Source: Eubacterium ventriosum (lineage in GTDB: Bacteria; Bacillota; Clostridia; Lachnospirales; Lachnospiraceae). Taken from it: 64,000 nucleotides of DNA. A model generated the notes under the pieces. It was not told the origin of the DNA. It was given only the letters and a program-made list of their open reading frames with translations, and made no database searches. This document shows positions 35,533-43,786 of the stretch, piece by piece. The stretch spans positions 1,313,501-1,377,500 of the forward strand of contig NZ_CP102282.1 in NCBI RefSeq assembly GCF_025150745.1. The letters are read 5' to 3'. How positions within the stretch are numbered: position 1 is the first letter of the stretch; the number at the start of each line of letters is the position of its first letter. A program made the translations under genes and the position numbers.

Positions 35533-38157
35533 ATGAGAAACAAAATCAAACAGATTATAGCTGTGTTTTTTGTTATGGTAGCAACGGCAGTTGTATGGAA
35601 TGCACCTGTTTGGGCAGGCACAGCAACACAGGCGGAATTAACCGGCACACAGGAAGACATTGAACTTAACAAAGAAGTTACAATTAATTGGGAAAAGAAT
35701 GGTAGTACAGTTGACTATTACTTTACACCAACAGAAAACAAGAGATATTTATTTGTGTTAACAGATAATGATGACAAATTACCAGGTTTATATCAGGGAG
35801 ATGACAAGTTAAGTTGGTTTAGTTATTATTCAACAGTAGATGGAAAGATGTATCTTCAGACACCTGTGTTAGAAGCAGGAACAAAATATGATATTTATTT
35901 TACATCACGTGAAGGTGAAACAGAAATTCAGTTTGGCTTTTACGATGATATCTGGCATGGAGCAGAAGAAATTGACAATGCTGCAACAGGCATAATGAAA
36001 AAAGGATATATTGAAGATGGAAAAAATTATTCACGCGCTAAAATTTATAAAATAACAGTTCCGGAAGATGGAGCATACGAATACAGAGTATCAGGATTAA
36101 ACCCTACAGGTATTGCAGATGACGACTATGATTTTGATGTGGATATTTATGATGAAGATGGAAATTGGAATAGTAATCAGGACAGTGTACCTAACTGGGG
36201 TGGCAGTAGTGATGCATGTGCATTTGCCAACTTAGAAGCAGGAAAAACTTATTATCTTGTTTTGGCAAACTATTCAGTTGACAATGCATATGAGTATACA
36301 TTATCGAGAACAAATTTAGGCATAGAATTAAATAGTGAAAAAACGTTAAATTGGAATGAAATAGGAGATTATTTCTATTATCATTTTATACCTGAAAAAA
36401 CACAGTCATATCTTTTTACAGTTTCTGACAATGGTGATAGAGTTCCACAAATTGGAAGAACTGATGAAACATGGAAGAATATGATGTATGATGTAGATGG
36501 CAAAATTAGATTGGTAACACCAGTATTAGAAGCAGGAAAGGAATATACACTTTATGTGCCTATTGCAGCAGGTGAAAATAGCGTACGGGTTGGTTTCTAT
36601 GATAATATATGGGAAGATGTAAATACTCTTGAAACACCTTGTTCAGGTACAATAGGAAAAGGAACGAAAAGATTTGATGGAAAAGCTTGGTATCCAAGTA
36701 ACAGACTTTACAAAGTAACAGTTCCAACAACTACAAATTATGTATATAAGGTAACTGGTTTCAATAAAGAAAAAGAATATAGTGCTTTACTAAGATTTTT
36801 AAATGAAGACCTTTCAGAAGTTGAAGGACAAAGAGAAATAAATGACATTAAGCTTACCGGTTCAATTTATACAACAGTAAAATTAGAAGCAGGAAAGACA
36901 TACTATTTGCGATTTTCAAATTACACGCTAGATAGTGGAGTTGATTACAAAATAGTTATTAATAATCTTAATATTGAGAACGCAAAAAATTTAGGTGAAA
37001 GCGCAGAAGGAAAGTTAAGTGCTTCAAGTGATACAACATACAAATTTGTTGCCACAGAAGATAAGGTATATAACTTCACAGATACAAAAGTATCAGAAGA
37101 TGTAAAAGAATTTTCAATATATGATAATGATTTAAATAATATATCTACTAATAGTATTAAAAAATCAAAAGTAACATACAATGAAAATAATGAACCTAAA
37201 GTAGATTATGTTACTTACAAGATTTATCTTAAAAAAGGAACATATTACATTAATCTTAATAACACTTCTGATAAAGAAACAGAATATAATATTAAAGTAG
37301 AAAATGAGGAACTCGTTGATATAGACAGCATTAATTTAGATTCTAATTACATTGAAATTGAAGAAGGCGTAAAGAAAGCTGTTAAGTACACTATAAATCC
37401 TGATAATGCTACATTTACAAGTGTTGATTGGAAAGTTTCAGACACTAGCATTGTATCACTTGGATATGTAGGTAATGTTATGAATATTGAAGCTTTAAAA
37501 GAAGGCGAATGTGATATTACAGTAACAGCTAAAAATGGCAAAAAAGCAGTTTGTCATATTGTTGTAAAAAAAGCCGGGGACCATAAGTATGACAGCACAA
37601 TTGAAAAAGCTAGCACATCTAAGGATGGAAAGATAATTGATAAATGTAGCCGTTGTGGAGATGTAAAAGTTGCACAGATTATTTCACATCCAACAAATGT
37701 AGTTTTAAATAATAGCAATTTTGTTTATGATGGCAAGGTTAAGACACCAACAGTTACAGTTACAAGTGCAGATGGCAAAACAGTTGATTCTGCTAATTAT
37801 GATATTTCATATGCTAATGGCAGAAAAGATGCAGGAACATATGATGTGAAAGTTACTTTTAAGGGCAACTACACAGGAAGTTTAACAACTAAGTTTACAA
37901 TAGCAAAGGCTAACCAGAGTTTAAAAATTAAATCACCTAAGAAGAAAATGAAGGTTGGTGCAAAGGCTAAAATTAAAATAAAAGCTAACAAAGGTCATGG
38001 AAAAGTTACATACAAAGTATCTAACAAGAAGATTGCAAAAATCAAGAAAGGTAAGTTAGTAGCCCTTAAAAAGGGAAAAGTAAAATTAACAGTAACTTTA
38101 AAGGCAACTAAGAACTATAATCAGAAGAAAGTTACAATAACAATAAAAGTTAAATAG
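35533..38157 (+). CDS. Large secreted surface protein with Ig-like/MBG domains
   Basis: 874 residues. Signal peptide 1-28 (IIAVFFVMVATAVVWNAPVWAG). Residues about 35-240 and 255-470 are two related beta-rich units: each has YLFxLTDNxD, VLEAGTKYDIYF-type and LEAGKTYYLVLANY-type lines, like pre-peptidase C-terminal domains. A third unit follows to about 600. Then a BIG2-like domain (about 605-680), a CSRCGDVK segment, an MBG domain (YDGKVKTPTVTVTSADGKTV, about 735-795) and a Lys-rich BIG2 end. No enzyme domain and no LPxTG-type anchor are seen; the basic C-terminus may bind cell wall polymers. Confidence 0.85.
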   Translation: MRNKIKQIIAVFFVMVATAVVWNAPVWAGTATQAELTGTQEDIELNKEVTINWEKNGSTVDYYFTPTENKRYLFVLTDNDDKLPGLYQGDDKLSWFSYYSTVDGKMYLQTPVLEAGTKYDIYFTSREGETEIQFGFYDDIWHGAEEIDNAATGIMKKGYIEDGKNYSRAKIYKITVPEDGAYEYRVSGLNPTGIADDDYDFDVDIYDEDGNWNSNQDSVPNWGGSSDACAFANLEAGKTYYLVLANYSVDNAYEYTLSRTNLGIELNSEKTLNWNEIGDYFYYHFIPEKTQSYLFTVSDNGDRVPQIGRTDETWKNMMYDVDGKIRLVTPVLEAGKEYTLYVPIAAGENSVRVGFYDNIWEDVNTLETPCSGTIGKGTKRFDGKAWYPSNRLYKVTVPTTTNYVYKVTGFNKEKEYSALLRFLNEDLSEVEGQREINDIKLTGSIYTTVKLEAGKTYYLRFSNYTLDSGVDYKIVINNLNIENAKNLGESAEGKLSASSDTTYKFVATEDKVYNFTDTKVSEDVKEFSIYDNDLNNISTNSIKKSKVTYNENNEPKVDYVTYKIYLKKGTYYINLNNTSDKETEYNIKVENEELVDIDSINLDSNYIEIEEGVKKAVKYTINPDNATFTSVDWKVSDTSIVSLGYVGNVMNIEALKEGECDITVTAKNGKKAVCHIVVKKAGDHKYDSTIEKASTSKDGKIIDKCSRCGDVKVAQIISHPTNVVLNNSNFVYDGKVKTPTVTVTSADGKTVDSANYDISYANGRKDAGTYDVKVTFKGNYTGSLTTKFTIAKANQSLKIKSPKKKMKVGAKAKIKIKANKGHGKVTYKVSNKKIAKIKKGKLVALKKGKVKLTVTLKATKNYNQKKVTITIKVK

Positions 38158-38168
38158 TAATTTAAAGG

Positions 38169-38213
38169 GTGCCACCTTTCAACACAATTAGTTGACAGGT
38201 GGCATTTTTATAC
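38169..38213 (+). terminator. Terminator after the surface protein gene
   Basis: TGCCACCT..CAAC pairs with GTTG..AGGTGGCA, followed by TTTTTAT. The rest of the gap to 38462 holds a further hairpin AATTTACCCCCATAG/CTATGGGGGAATT (38386-38430), possibly for the minus-strand coat genes, and no gene. Confidence 0.8.
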
Positions 38214-38462
38214 CCCCAACAGCCAAATGTTGTGGCATTTCACGTCACATAACAATAAGCACAATGTTACAATCAATATCCAACTACAACTTTTGAACTG
38301 TTTTTACTTACAAAATAGAGAAAATGCGAGAGAAGGGAAGGAAAGTGAATTGAAAAAATCGCGTTTCAATGAGAATAAAGCTTGGAATTTACCCCCATAG
38401 TATGCATAAACTTGCTTCTATGGGGGAATTACTTATTTGTTACTTGAATTCAACTTGTATAT

Positions 38463-38732
38463 TTACACAGCCTTAAATCCACATTCAAATTTTGTTTTTG
38501 CCTCCTGCACTTTTTTTGCTTCAGCGGCAGGTGTAGGATAGTAGCCCATTGTATGCATCTGATTAAAAACATCAACCTGGATATCATGTTCCTTGGCAAG
38601 TAAGTCTAACATTGTTTCGCGAAGATTATCGTGAACACATTCGTTAGCTCCAAGGTTATAAAGTGTAGTCGCGTTCTTTTCTGAATTAAGAGCGTCGCCT
38701 AAAATTTCTTTTTCTGTATATACTTCATTCAT
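38463..38732 (-). CDS. CotF-like spore coat protein
   Basis: 89 residues: TEKEILGDALNSEKNATTLY then LAKEHDIQVDVFNQMHTMGY, ending with a Lys/Glu-rich helix. Matches the CotF/ferritin-like short spore coat family found in pairs in spore-forming Clostridia. GAGG lies 10 nt before the start. It is read together with the next gene, which lies 30 nt upstream. Implies a sporulating host. Confidence 0.8.
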   Translation of the reverse strand: MNEVYTEKEILGDALNSEKNATTLYNLGANECVHDNLRETMLDLLAKEHDIQVDVFNQMHTMGYYPTPAAEAKKVQEAKTKFECGFKAV

Positions 38733-38762
38733 AGTTAAACCTCCTGATTTTCAAAAATCAAA

Positions 38763-38945
38763 TTACTTTACATAAGAATAAATTGAGTTAAAGTGTCCCT
38801 GATGTTTCTGTGAAATATCAAGCATTTGCTGTTTTATTGTTTCGTCCTGACTATGCTCAGCAAGCATCTGAAACTTTTTGACCAACAACTCCTCTTCAGT
38901 TAATAAATCCTGAATAACTGAAAGTTCTTTTTCTGATAAATCCAT
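38763..38945 (-). CDS. Small CotF-like coat-associated protein
   Basis: 60 residues, fully helical: SEKELSVIQDLLTEEELLVK, KFQMLAEHSQDETIKQQMLD, HQGHFNSIYSYVK. It resembles the N-terminal helices of CotF-type proteins and pairs with the larger homologue downstream. AGGAGG lies just before the start. Probably in one sporulation operon; no sigma E/K promoter could be assigned with confidence. Confidence 0.7.
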   Translation of the reverse strand: MDLSEKELSVIQDLLTEEELLVKKFQMLAEHSQDETIKQQMLDISQKHQGHFNSIYSYVK

Positions 38946-39131
38946 TATAAAAATCCTCCTAAATTATTTTTCCTAATTAGTATTAATATAAAGCCTGAAA
39001 ATAATGCTTTGAAAAATATGGAAAAGGGTAGAATATGATTTTTCAAAAAAATAAATAAAAATGTGATATATTTGCTTTTTGAATTGTTTTATAGATAGAA
39101 AGATCTTTCAGAGTAACACGGGAGGAAAACA

Positions 39132-39620
39132 ATGGATACAAACAGGTACGCTGATTTAGTAAATATGTATGCAAACAACGTGTACAAAATTGCAGTTTCC
39201 TATTGTAATAACAGGTCGGATGCAGAAGACATTGTGCAGAATGTATTTATTAAATTGCTTAAATCAAAAGAAAAATTTAAGGATGATGAGCATGTTAAAA
39301 GATGGCTTATAAGGGTGGCAATTAACGAATCGAAAAATATGAATACATCATTTTGGCGAAAACGAATTGTTCCATTGGAGGACTCAGAACCAATTATTAA
39401 TACAAGGGACAAATCTGATGAGAAAGCTGTTTTGCTGGGAGCTGTCATGAAACTAAAAGAGAAAAACAGAATAGTGGTGCAGCTTTATTATTATGAAGGG
39501 TATTCGGTTAAAGAAATTTCCGAAATACTTAGAATAAAAGAAACGACAGTTCAAACCAGATTAATGAGAGCAAGAAATGCTTTAAGGGAAATTGTAAAGG
39601 AGGATTGGTTAAATGAATAA
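39132..39620 (+). CDS. ECF-type RNA polymerase sigma factor
   Basis: 162 residues. Region 2 (about 8-75): VNMYANNVYKIAVSYCNNRS and DAEDIVQNVFIKLLK. Region 4 (about 105-158): YYYEGYSVKEISEILRIKET and VQTRLMRARNALRE. ATG 39132 follows GGGAGG. The next gene overlaps by 8 nt and encodes a single-pass membrane protein, the usual arrangement for an ECF sigma and its anti-sigma. Confidence 0.93.
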   Translation: MDTNRYADLVNMYANNVYKIAVSYCNNRSDAEDIVQNVFIKLLKSKEKFKDDEHVKRWLIRVAINESKNMNTSFWRKRIVPLEDSEPIINTRDKSDEKAVLLGAVMKLKEKNRIVVQLYYYEGYSVKEISEILRIKETTVQTRLMRARNALREIVKEDWLNE

Positions 39621-40011
39621 TTTATATAAGGAAGCAATGGATGAAATAAATATTTCAGACCAGTGCTTAAGAAAGGTGAAAAGTATGAATAATAATAACA
39701 AAAAAATAAAAAAATTCAGATTAAAATACGCAGTTGTTTTTGCAACATTGGTGCTTTCATTTTTTGCATTCAACATTGTGTCATATGCGGCAACGGGGAA
39801 AGACTTAACAAGCCATATTTCAAATGTTATAGAGAAGAGTCAGGATAATGATTTTGTTAAGACTAAGAAATATAAAGTTAACGATGATACAGAGGTTGAG
39901 GTTGAAGAACATGAGGAAAATCTGGACAAAAACAATCTTAAAGTTAATACCGATACAAGCAAAGATGGTGATGTTGAAGTAGAAATCAGAGAGAAAGATA
40001 GTAATAAATAA
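39613..40011 (+). CDS. Putative membrane anti-sigma factor
   Basis: 132 residues. A short N-terminal cytoplasmic part (about 1-38, basic), one membrane helix (about 39-57, YAVVFATLVLSFFAFNIVSY) and an extracellular acidic region (VEVEEHEENLDKN..). Topology and 8-nt overlap with the sigma gene suggest anti-sigma function; there is no recognisable zinc (ZAS) motif. GGAGG within the sigma gene end serves as ribosome-binding site. Confidence 0.65.
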   Translation: MNNLYKEAMDEINISDQCLRKVKSMNNNNKKIKKFRLKYAVVFATLVLSFFAFNIVSYAATGKDLTSHISNVIEKSQDNDFVKTKKYKVNDDTEVEVEEHEENLDKNNLKVNTDTSKDGDVEVEIREKDSNK

Positions 40012-40023
40012 TAACATTATCTA

Positions 40024-40053
40024 AATGGGCTGTCGCATTAGCGGCAGCCCATT
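40024..40053 (+). terminator. Hairpin after the sigma/anti-sigma genes
   Basis: AATGGGCTGTCGC pairs with GCGGCAGCCCATT around ATTA; there is no strong T-run. It abuts the tandem repeat array. Confidence 0.55.
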
Positions 40054-40480
40054 GCTGTTTCGGAAGGAATTACGTGTCATATGAAAGAAACGCTGTGTGG
40101 CAAGTAAATTATTGAAGAATTCATGCTGTTTCGGAAGGAATTACGTGTCATATGAAAGAAACGCTGTGTGGCAAGTAAATTATTGAAGAATTCATGCTGT
40201 TTCGGAAGGAATTACGTGTCATATGAAAGAAATGCTGTGTGACAAGTAAATTATTGAAGAATTCATGCTGTTTCGGTAGAAATTACGTGTCGTATGGAAG
40301 AAATGTTGTGTGACAAGTAAATTATTGAAGAATTATTGCTGTTTCGGTAGAAATTACGTGTCGTATGGAAGAAATGTTGTGTGACACGTAAATTGTTGAA
40401 AAAACATTGATGTTCGAATGAAAATTACGTGTCATTGGGCAGAAATACTATATACACACGTAATTCATGGCTATTACGGA
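40053..40480. repeat. 71-bp tandem repeat, about six units, each with a hairpin
   Basis: Units start at 40053, 40124, 40195, 40266, 40337 and 40408, each 71 bp. Units 1 and 2 are identical, unit 3 differs at two positions, and units 4-6 diverge progressively. Each starts TGCTGTTTCGG and carries an inverted pair around TTACGTGTC; in unit 5 it is perfect (ATTACGTGTC with GACACGTAAAT). No reading frame or Shine-Dalgarno is evident. Confidence 0.9.
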
Positions 40481-40874
40481 ATTAGCGAACCGAAACTCTG
40501 TAAAATCCGTAAATGTAGGAGTAAAGCTTGTCCATTCGACTAGTTTTACGGATTCTCACAACAAAAATTCCTCAGAATCCATAATTGCTAAAATCATCCT
40601 AATTATACTAGAGAACAGGTAAGTTCAGATTGAAATCCAGCAAGTTTAAATTGAGTTCAGGGAAGACCCAGGGCAAGTTTAGGTTGAGTTCAGCTGGAGA
40701 AAGTTTATGTCAAGTTCAAGCTAAATTTAAATGACCAAATTGCAGGCCTAGAAAATAGAGTAAAGTTTTTGTTGGTTTAAAGAAAAATAAAAATGAGAAA
40801 GGTACTCCTAGAAAAAAATTTTGAAATCTTTCCCCTAAGTATGTTAGAATAATAAAAAGATTTGAAGGTGTAAT
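40481..40874. other. Non-coding gap with small repeats before sortase
   Basis: Contains inverted arms AATCCGTAAA (40504-40513) and TTTACGGATT (40545-40554). It also has three degenerate direct repeats of AAGTTTARRTTGAGTTCAG starting at 40642, 40675 and 40701. No gene or clear promoter is seen. Confidence 0.5.
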
Positions 40875-41633
40875 ATGAAAAATTTAAAAAGCAGATTGAT
40901 TATGTTTGTCCTGCTTGTGGGACTTGTTTTTTCCGGATATAAAATTGTAGATTATTTTTATACTTCATATGATGAGAAGCAGAATTTCAATAATGTGGAG
41001 AAGCTTGTTGAAAGTGAGTATGAAGATGAGAAGATTCAATATAATGATTTTGAAATATTAAAGAAGTATAAGAAAGTATACGAGAAGAATAATGACTTAG
41101 TGGGCTGGATTAAGATTAAGAATACGAATATTGATTATCCGGTTATGCAGACTAAGGATGATTATTCATATTATTTAAAGAGAAATTTCAATAAGAAGTC
41201 TTCCATCTATGGGACGCCTTTTGTAGGAGAGGGGTGTGGCATTAATCCCAATTCTGATAATGTGATTATTTATGGTCATAACATGAAGAATGGAACTATG
41301 TTTGCAGATTTGAATAAGTATAAAGACAAGGAGTTTTATGAAAGTCATAAAGAAGTACAGTTTGATACGTTGACGGAAGAGGGGACATACAAGGTTGTGT
41401 ATGCTTTTGTTACGGAAGTGAATAAGAAGGATTCTTTTAAATATTATGAAAAAATAAATTGGAACAGCAAGGATGAATTTAATGAATATGTGTCAAATTT
41501 AGAACAGAGAAAGTTGTATGACACAGGTGAGAAGATTAAAAAGAAAGATAAATTATTAACACTTTCAACTTGCGAGAAGGCCAGCGATAATAGTCGAATG
41601 GTAGTAGTGTGTAAAAAAAAGCAAAATCAATGA
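40875..41633 (+). CDS. srtB: Class B sortase
   Basis: 252 residues. N-terminal membrane anchor (about 8-27), then the sortase beta-barrel: NDLVGWIKIKNTNIDYPVMQ is characteristic of class B. Catalytic residues H135 (IIYGHNM), C233 (LSTCEKA) and R241 (NSRMVVV) are all present. Class B sortases attach proteins with NPxTx-type signals to peptidoglycan or assemble pili. No obvious substrate gene adjoins it. ATG 40875 follows AAGGTG. Confidence 0.93.
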   Translation: MKNLKSRLIMFVLLVGLVFSGYKIVDYFYTSYDEKQNFNNVEKLVESEYEDEKIQYNDFEILKKYKKVYEKNNDLVGWIKIKNTNIDYPVMQTKDDYSYYLKRNFNKKSSIYGTPFVGEGCGINPNSDNVIIYGHNMKNGTMFADLNKYKDKEFYESHKEVQFDTLTEEGTYKVVYAFVTEVNKKDSFKYYEKINWNSKDEFNEYVSNLEQRKLYDTGEKIKKKDKLLTLSTCEKASDNSRMVVVCKKKQNQ

Positions 41634-41655
41634 CAGATAACGGACAGGAGGATTT

Positions 41656-42426
41656 ATGAAACAGAAAACAGTTGTAATAACAGGTGCAAGTTCAGGTATA
41701 GGAATGGAGTTTGCAAGAGCTTTTTCTAAAATGGGGTGTAGGCTTATTTTGACAGCAAGAAGAAAGGAACGCCTTGAAAAATTAAGAGAAGAGCTTGGAA
41801 CTCCGTGCAAGATTATTGTTGCGGATTTATCAAGAGAGGGCGAATGCTATCAGTTTTTTGAAAATATAGCAGATGAGCCGGTTGATGTTTTTATTAACAA
41901 TGCAGGTTTTGGAACTTGCGGAAAGTTTGATGAAACTGATTTAGGAAAAGAAGTCTCTATGATAAATGTTAACATTAAGGCTATGCATATTTTGTTTAAG
42001 AAGATGGTTATAAAGATGAAGAAGCAGGGCTATGGAATAATTTTAAATGTGGCTTCATCAGCAGGGCTTCTTCCGGCAGGACCTTATATGGCAACATATT
42101 ATGCTACAAAATCTTATGTAGTAAGCATTACAAAGGCTGTTGCCGAAGAATTAAAAGAGCAGGGAAGCAATATTTATGTTGGGGCACTTTGTCCGGGACC
42201 GGTTGATACGGAATTTAATGAAAATGCAGATGTAATTTTTGCTTTAAGAGGAATTACACCAAGATTTTGTGTAAAAGAAGCAATTCACGGAATGAAAAAG
42301 AAGCAGGTAATTATAGTGCCATCACTTAAAATGAAGCTTGCAGTTATGGGACAAAAATTATTGCCTTCAAATATTTTGATGAAAATAGTTGCAAAACAGC
42401 AAAAGAAGAAGACTGAAAATTCATAA
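41656..42426 (+). CDS. Short-chain dehydrogenase/reductase
   Basis: 256 residues. Classical SDR: NAD(P)-binding TGASSGIGMEFARAF (about 7-21), RRKER downstream of beta-2 suggesting NADP preference, INNAGFG, catalytic Ser-Tyr-Lys in NVASSAG and YYATKSYV, and a C-terminal basic amphipathic tail. Substrate unknown. ATG 41656 follows GGAGG, 22 nt after the sortase stop. Confidence 0.9.
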   Translation: MKQKTVVITGASSGIGMEFARAFSKMGCRLILTARRKERLEKLREELGTPCKIIVADLSREGECYQFFENIADEPVDVFINNAGFGTCGKFDETDLGKEVSMINVNIKAMHILFKKMVIKMKKQGYGIILNVASSAGLLPAGPYMATYYATKSYVVSITKAVAEELKEQGSNIYVGALCPGPVDTEFNENADVIFALRGITPRFCVKEAIHGMKKKQVIIVPSLKMKLAVMGQKLLPSNILMKIVAKQQKKKTENS

Positions 42427-42524
42427 AATCAGAGTATAAATTTGTAATTTGAAGAAGTATAAATTAAAAATAATGGTGAATATCAACAGGAATAATAAAA
42501 TAAAGTATGTTTATAATAAAAGCG

Positions 42525-42547
42525 GGAGTTGCAATTTATGCGACTCC
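42525..42547 (+). terminator. Weak terminator after the SDR gene
   Basis: GGAGTTGC pairs with GCGACTCC (one G-T pair), followed by TAATTTTG. The remaining gap to 42750 has a 12-bp direct repeat CATACAAAATAT twice plus a third partial copy (about 42708-42739), just before the fruK Shine-Dalgarno. Confidence 0.45.
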
Positions 42548-42750
42548 TAATTTTGTATTATAAAATAAGCGAAAATTAGAAAATTGCACTAACTAAGTGA
42601 AAATCCGTCATAAATTTCTTGAATGAAATGAATGATAATGATTGACTTTGAATGAGCTTGAAGATAAAATTATATCAACAACAGAAAGAACTATTACAGA
42701 AAATAACATACAAAATATCATACAAAATATCATACAAGGAGGAACATTAA

Positions 42751-43662
42751 ATGATTTATACAGTAACATTTAATCCATCACTTGATTACATTGTGTCGGT
42801 AGATGATTTTAAATTAGGACTTACCAATCGTACAAGTTCTGAATTAATTTTACCGGGAGGTAAAGGAACTAACGTATCAACAGTTTTAAAGAACTTAGGA
42901 CTTGAAAGTACAGCCCTTGGTTTTGTGGCAGGTTTTACGGGAAATGAAATCGTTAAGAGATTAAATGACATGGGAATTAAATCTGATTTTATTTCTATTG
43001 AAAATGGAATCTCAAGAATTAATCTTAAACTTAAATCTATTGACGGAACAGAGATTAACGGAGCAGGACCTGACATTAGTGAAGAAAAGGTTAACGAGTT
43101 AATGGACAAGCTTAATCAGCTTAAAGAAGGAGATGTACTTGTTCTTGCAGGAAGTATTCCTTCATCTATGAGCGACAATATTTATAGAGACATAATGGCA
43201 GATTTAAAAGACAGAGGAGTGATGATTGTTGTTGATGCAACAAAGGATTTACTTTTAAATGTTTTAGAGTACCATCCATTTCTCATTAAACCTAACAATC
43301 ACGAATTAGGCGAAATATTTGATGTTAAGCTTACAACAAGAGAAGAAGTTATTCCTTATGGAAGAAAGCTTCAGGAAAAAGGAGCCAGAAACGTTCTTGT
43401 TTCTATGGCAGGAGAAGGGGCAGTTCTTATTGCAGAAGATGGCCAGGTATTTGATGCACCTGCACCAAAAGGAAAACTTATTAATGGCGTAGGCGCAGGA
43501 GATTCAATGGTTGCAGGTTTTGTGGCAGGTTGGATCGAAAAACAGGATTACGAATATGCTTTCCATATGGGTGTTGCATCAGGAAGTGCAAGCGCTTTTT
43601 CAGAAAATCTTGCAACAAAAGAAGAAATTATAAATGTTTACAATCAGGTTATGGGAAAATAA
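42751..43662 (+). CDS. fruK: 1-phosphofructokinase
   Basis: 303 residues, PfkB family. MIYTVTFNPSLDYIV, LPGGKGTNVSTVLKNLG (substrate loop) and NGVGAGDSMVAGFVAG with the catalytic Asp (about 249) are present. It phosphorylates fructose-1-phosphate to fructose-1,6-bisphosphate. First gene of the fru cluster; the fructose PTS follows. ATG 42751 follows AAGGAGG. Confidence 0.95.
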   Translation: MIYTVTFNPSLDYIVSVDDFKLGLTNRTSSELILPGGKGTNVSTVLKNLGLESTALGFVAGFTGNEIVKRLNDMGIKSDFISIENGISRINLKLKSIDGTEINGAGPDISEEKVNELMDKLNQLKEGDVLVLAGSIPSSMSDNIYRDIMADLKDRGVMIVVDATKDLLLNVLEYHPFLIKPNNHELGEIFDVKLTTREEVIPYGRKLQEKGARNVLVSMAGEGAVLIAEDGQVFDAPAPKGKLINGVGAGDSMVAGFVAGWIEKQDYEYAFHMGVASGSASAFSENLATKEEIINVYNQVMGK

Positions 43663-43786
43663 TAAAAGAAAAATAATTATTATAAAATAATGGACAAAAA
43701 ATAATAACTAACAGAATTTAATTAAAAATTAAAATAAAAAATATGTAATTAATGAAGAAAGATTAATTACGGAAATGGAGGCTATT

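Noticed and set aside
35228-38157. Prophage remnant
   Set aside because: Only the holin looks phage-like; no integrase, structural or lysin genes and no attachment repeats.
38169-38213. Third copy of the asnS-flanking palindrome (shares TGACAGGTGGCA)
   Set aside because: Only 12 nt are shared and the rest is a normal short terminator.
38946-39131. Sigma-K-like promoter for the coat genes (CATATTCTA on the minus strand)
   Set aside because: The -10 pattern is present, but no -35 AC lies at the right distance.
40053-40480. Possible CRISPR array
   Set aside because: Whole 71-bp units repeat with no unique spacers, and no cas genes are near.
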